7,654 nt of DNA from Thermodesulfatator sp. (GTDB lineage Bacteria > Desulfobacterota > Thermodesulfobacteria > Thermodesulfobacteriales > Thermodesulfobacteriaceae). The position numbers and the translations under genes are program-made. The notes beneath the pieces were generated by a model. It searched no databases. It saw only the letters and a program-made list of their open reading frames with translations, and was not told the DNA's origin. The DNA lies in the NCBI GenBank assembly GCA_027036915.1, contig JALWCD010000177.1, forward strand, positions 1-7,654, given 5' to 3'. Shown in pieces: positions 5,885-7,654 of this stretch (position 1 is its first letter; every line of letters begins with the position of its first letter).

Positions 5885-6886
5885 ATGAAACGTTTAGTAA
5901 TTTTTTGTCTCTTTCTTTCGCTTATTCTCGCCTGCTCCCGGGAAAAAACCCCGGAGGTGGTGGTTTATGTTTCGGTGGACCGGGTGTTTTCAGAACCCAT
6001 TCTTAAAGAATTCGAGAAAAAGACCGGAATTCGTGTGCGGGCGGTTTACGATACGGAGGAAGCCAAGGGGACCGGACTCATGCAGCGCCTCATCGCAGAA
6101 AAAGACCATCCGGTAGCCGACGTATACTGGGCCAATGAACCGGTAAGGGCTGAGGTACTCAAACGGAAGGGGGTAGCCGCGGTCTACCGTTCGCCTTCGG
6201 CCCGGGACATTCCCGAGGCTTTTCGGGATCCCGAGGGATACTGGACGGGATTTTCCGCCCGTCTCAGGGTCTTTATTGTGCATCAGCAGGTAAAGGATCC
6301 CCCGCGAAAGATTGAGGATTATCTTGATCCGCGTTTCAAAGGGCGAGGGGTGATTGCCAATCCTCTGTTTGGCACTACAGCCATCCATTTTGCCGCTCTT
6401 TTTGCTCTCTGGGGACCGGAGAAGGCCCGGGCCTTCTTTGAAGCCCTTAAGGAAAACGGGGTGGCAATTTCCGCGAGTAACGGAGAAAGCGCGGATCTCG
6501 TGGCCTCCGGACGCTACGATTTCGCTCTGGTGGATACCGACGACGTAGTGGCCCGGATGCGGCAGGGACTCCCGGTGAAACTGGTTTATCCGGATCAGGG
6601 AGAAGAGGGTTTGGGGGTACTGGTAGTGCCCAATGCGGTGGTCCTCATCCGTGGCGCTCCCCATCCTGAGGCTGCAAAGCGACTCATAGACTATCTCCTT
6701 TCCCCGGAGGTGGAGGCCAAACTGGCGCGGGCGGCCTGCGCCCAGATCCCCTTACGTCCCGGAGTTCCCGGCCCGAAAGAACTTAGACCTTTAAGCGAAC
6801 TCCGGATTCTGGAGGTAAATTACGGTGAAGTAGCCGAAAAGCTTCTCGAAATTCAGCCCTATCTCCGCCGCTGGGCCGGCCTCTGA
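5885..6886 (+). CDS. ABC transporter substrate-binding lipoprotein, Fe(3+)-type family
   Basis: Periplasmic ligand receptor of 333 residues. It has a lipoprotein signal, MKRLVIFCLFLSLILAC, with Cys17 as the lipidated residue. The mature protein opens with EVVVYVSVDRVFSEPILKEF and continues with GLMQRLIAEKDHPVADVYWA, typical of the FbpA/FutA-like and related cluster of binding proteins. SADLVASGRYDFALVDTDDV (202-221) and GVLVVPNAVVLIRGAPHPEA (244-263) are the second-lobe hallmarks. The adjacent Tyr-Tyr pair that binds iron in FbpA is absent here, where 'DTDD' stands instead, so the ligand may not be ferric iron; other metals or small cations are possible. The next gene is the matching permease, 11 nt downstream. 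The ATPase is expected beyond the window. Confidence 0.9.
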   Translation: MKRLVIFCLFLSLILACSREKTPEVVVYVSVDRVFSEPILKEFEKKTGIRVRAVYDTEEAKGTGLMQRLIAEKDHPVADVYWANEPVRAEVLKRKGVAAVYRSPSARDIPEAFRDPEGYWTGFSARLRVFIVHQQVKDPPRKIEDYLDPRFKGRGVIANPLFGTTAIHFAALFALWGPEKARAFFEALKENGVAISASNGESADLVASGRYDFALVDTDDVVARMRQGLPVKLVYPDQGEEGLGVLVVPNAVVLIRGAPHPEAAKRLIDYLLSPEVEAKLARAACAQIPLRPGVPGPKELRPLSELRILEVNYGEVAEKLLEIQPYLRRWAGL

Positions 6887-6897
6887 GTTTGAATCCC

Positions 6898-7654
6898 ATG
6901 CGCTCTACGGCTCTTTCCCTGGTTCCGATCTCTTTTATCCTTCTGGGTCTTCTGGTGCTGGGAGCCCTCTTTCAGGAGAGTTTGTTTTTCGAAAACCGCT
7001 TTTCGCTTTCCGCCTATCGGATTGTTTTCCTGCGCCGAGAAACCTGGGAACTTTTTTTCTTTTCCCTTTTTCTGGCCTCCGTGGTCTCTATGCTGGCTAC
7101 TTTTCTTGGCACCACTCTGGGGTTCCTTTTCGTGCGCACCGATCTCCCCGGAGGCTCGCTGGCTCTTTTTCTTTTTTCTGCGCCTTTTCTGCTTCCCCCT
7201 TATTTTTGGGCCCTGGCTGAAACGGCTCTCCTTTCACATTGTGGGTGTCTTTTCGGGCTCCTTAAAGGTTTTTGGGGTACCGTATGGGTGCTCACCCTGT
7301 CCCTCATAGCTGTTCCACTCCTTCTTTCGGCTCTTTCCTTCAAAAACATCGAGTCCGAACTTGAAGAAGCCGCTCTTCTACACAGCGGTCCTTCGGAAGC
7401 CTTTAGGCGCATCGTCCTTCCACTTTCTTTTCCGGGACTCTTCCTCGCCTGGGCTCTGGTTTTTCTCTTCGCTTTCGGAGAATTCACCGTGCCCCAGTAT
7501 TTTCACCTTCGGGTCTTTCCGGTGATAAGCCTTGCCGAGTTTTCGGCCTTTTACCGTTTTGAGGTCGCCACCGCGGCCTCCGCGCCTATGCTTCTTATTT
7601 CGGCACTTATTTTCCGGACCGAGCTTGGAATCTTGCGTTTTCCGACCGCTCCGC
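6898..7654 (+). CDS. ABC transporter permease, FbpB/iron(III)-type (runs off window)
   Basis: Inner-membrane permease; the first 252 codons are present and the gene is open at the right edge. It begins MRSTALSLVPISFILLGLLV (first membrane segment), followed by further hydrophobic segments at about 52-78, 86-110, 120-148, 175-195 and 226-240. The cytoplasmic EAA loop is clear: EEAALLHSGPSEAFRRIVLP (156-175), the contact site for the ATPase. FbpB-type permeases are often about 500-550 residues with two copies of the domain, so a second half may lie beyond. The start ATG at 6898 is 11 nt after the upstream stop and has no clear Shine-Dalgarno site. A TTG three codons earlier is in frame. Translation probably depends on coupling with the binding-protein gene. 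Cys115 and Cys117 lie in a loop or segment. Confidence 0.9.
   Translation, partial: MRSTALSLVPISFILLGLLVLGALFQESLFFENRFSLSAYRIVFLRRETWELFFFSLFLASVVSMLATFLGTTLGFLFVRTDLPGGSLALFLFSAPFLLPPYFWALAETALLSHCGCLFGLLKGFWGTVWVLTLSLIAVPLLLSALSFKNIESELEEAALLHSGPSEAFRRIVLPLSFPGLFLAWALVFLFAFGEFTVPQYFHLRVFPVISLAEFSAFYRFEVATAASAPMLLISALIFRTELGILRFPTAP

Noticed and set aside
5990..6664. Open frame of 224 codons antisense to the binding-protein gene
   Set aside because: No domain or ribosome site; the plus-strand frame is a recognisable lipoprotein with family motifs.
5861..6900. Repeated TTGAATCCC before both the binding-protein and permease starts (5861 and 6889)
   Set aside because: Nine bases at two gene junctions, without further similarity; probably coincidence.

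Overview
The window reads as part of the chromosome of a GC-rich bacterium, probably a thermophilic anaerobe of the Thermodesulfobacteria / deltaproteobacterial kind. That placement is inference. It rests on the style of the DnaA (Walker B region of the 'EEVH' type and an 'FNRDH' signature instead of the usual GGRDH), the free use of TTG starts, strong AGGAGG ribosome sites, and dense, overlapping gene packing. No rRNA, tRNA, CRISPR array, IS element or phage gene was seen.

Layout. Positions 1-968 (minus strand) hold a two-gene unit: an HDIG-type HD-domain phosphohydrolase, then the N-terminal third of a D-alanine--D-alanine ligase that runs off the left edge. The two genes overlap by 61 nt. 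Positions 978-1284 are a divergent, relatively AT-rich intergenic region with several inverted repeats, including a compact foldable element just before dnaA. Positions 1285-2652 encode DnaA with unusual ATPase motifs. It overlaps by about 77 nt a GlcD-type FAD-linked oxidase (2576-3931) that starts at TTG. A 69-nt, very AT-rich gap (3932-4000) precedes a second, tightly packed plus-strand group: a radical SAM/SPASM protein (4001-5191), a small secreted concanavalin-A-like (LamG/DUF1080-like) protein (5217-5864), a lipoprotein substrate-binding protein of the Fe(3+)/polyamine type (5885-6886), and an ABC permease open at the right edge (6898-7654).

How the genes may work together. dnaA and the oxidase are translationally linked by overlap, but no functional link is evident. 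The four genes from 4001 onward have gaps of only 25, 20 and 11 nt and probably form one transcript. They put a cytoplasmic Fe-S radical enzyme next to an exported beta-sandwich protein and an importer of unknown ligand. No small precursor peptide was found for the radical SAM enzyme, so its substrate is open. The combination is the most likely place in the window for an undescribed system, possibly metal or ligand scavenging with an exported, modified or binding component. This is a hypothesis from context only.
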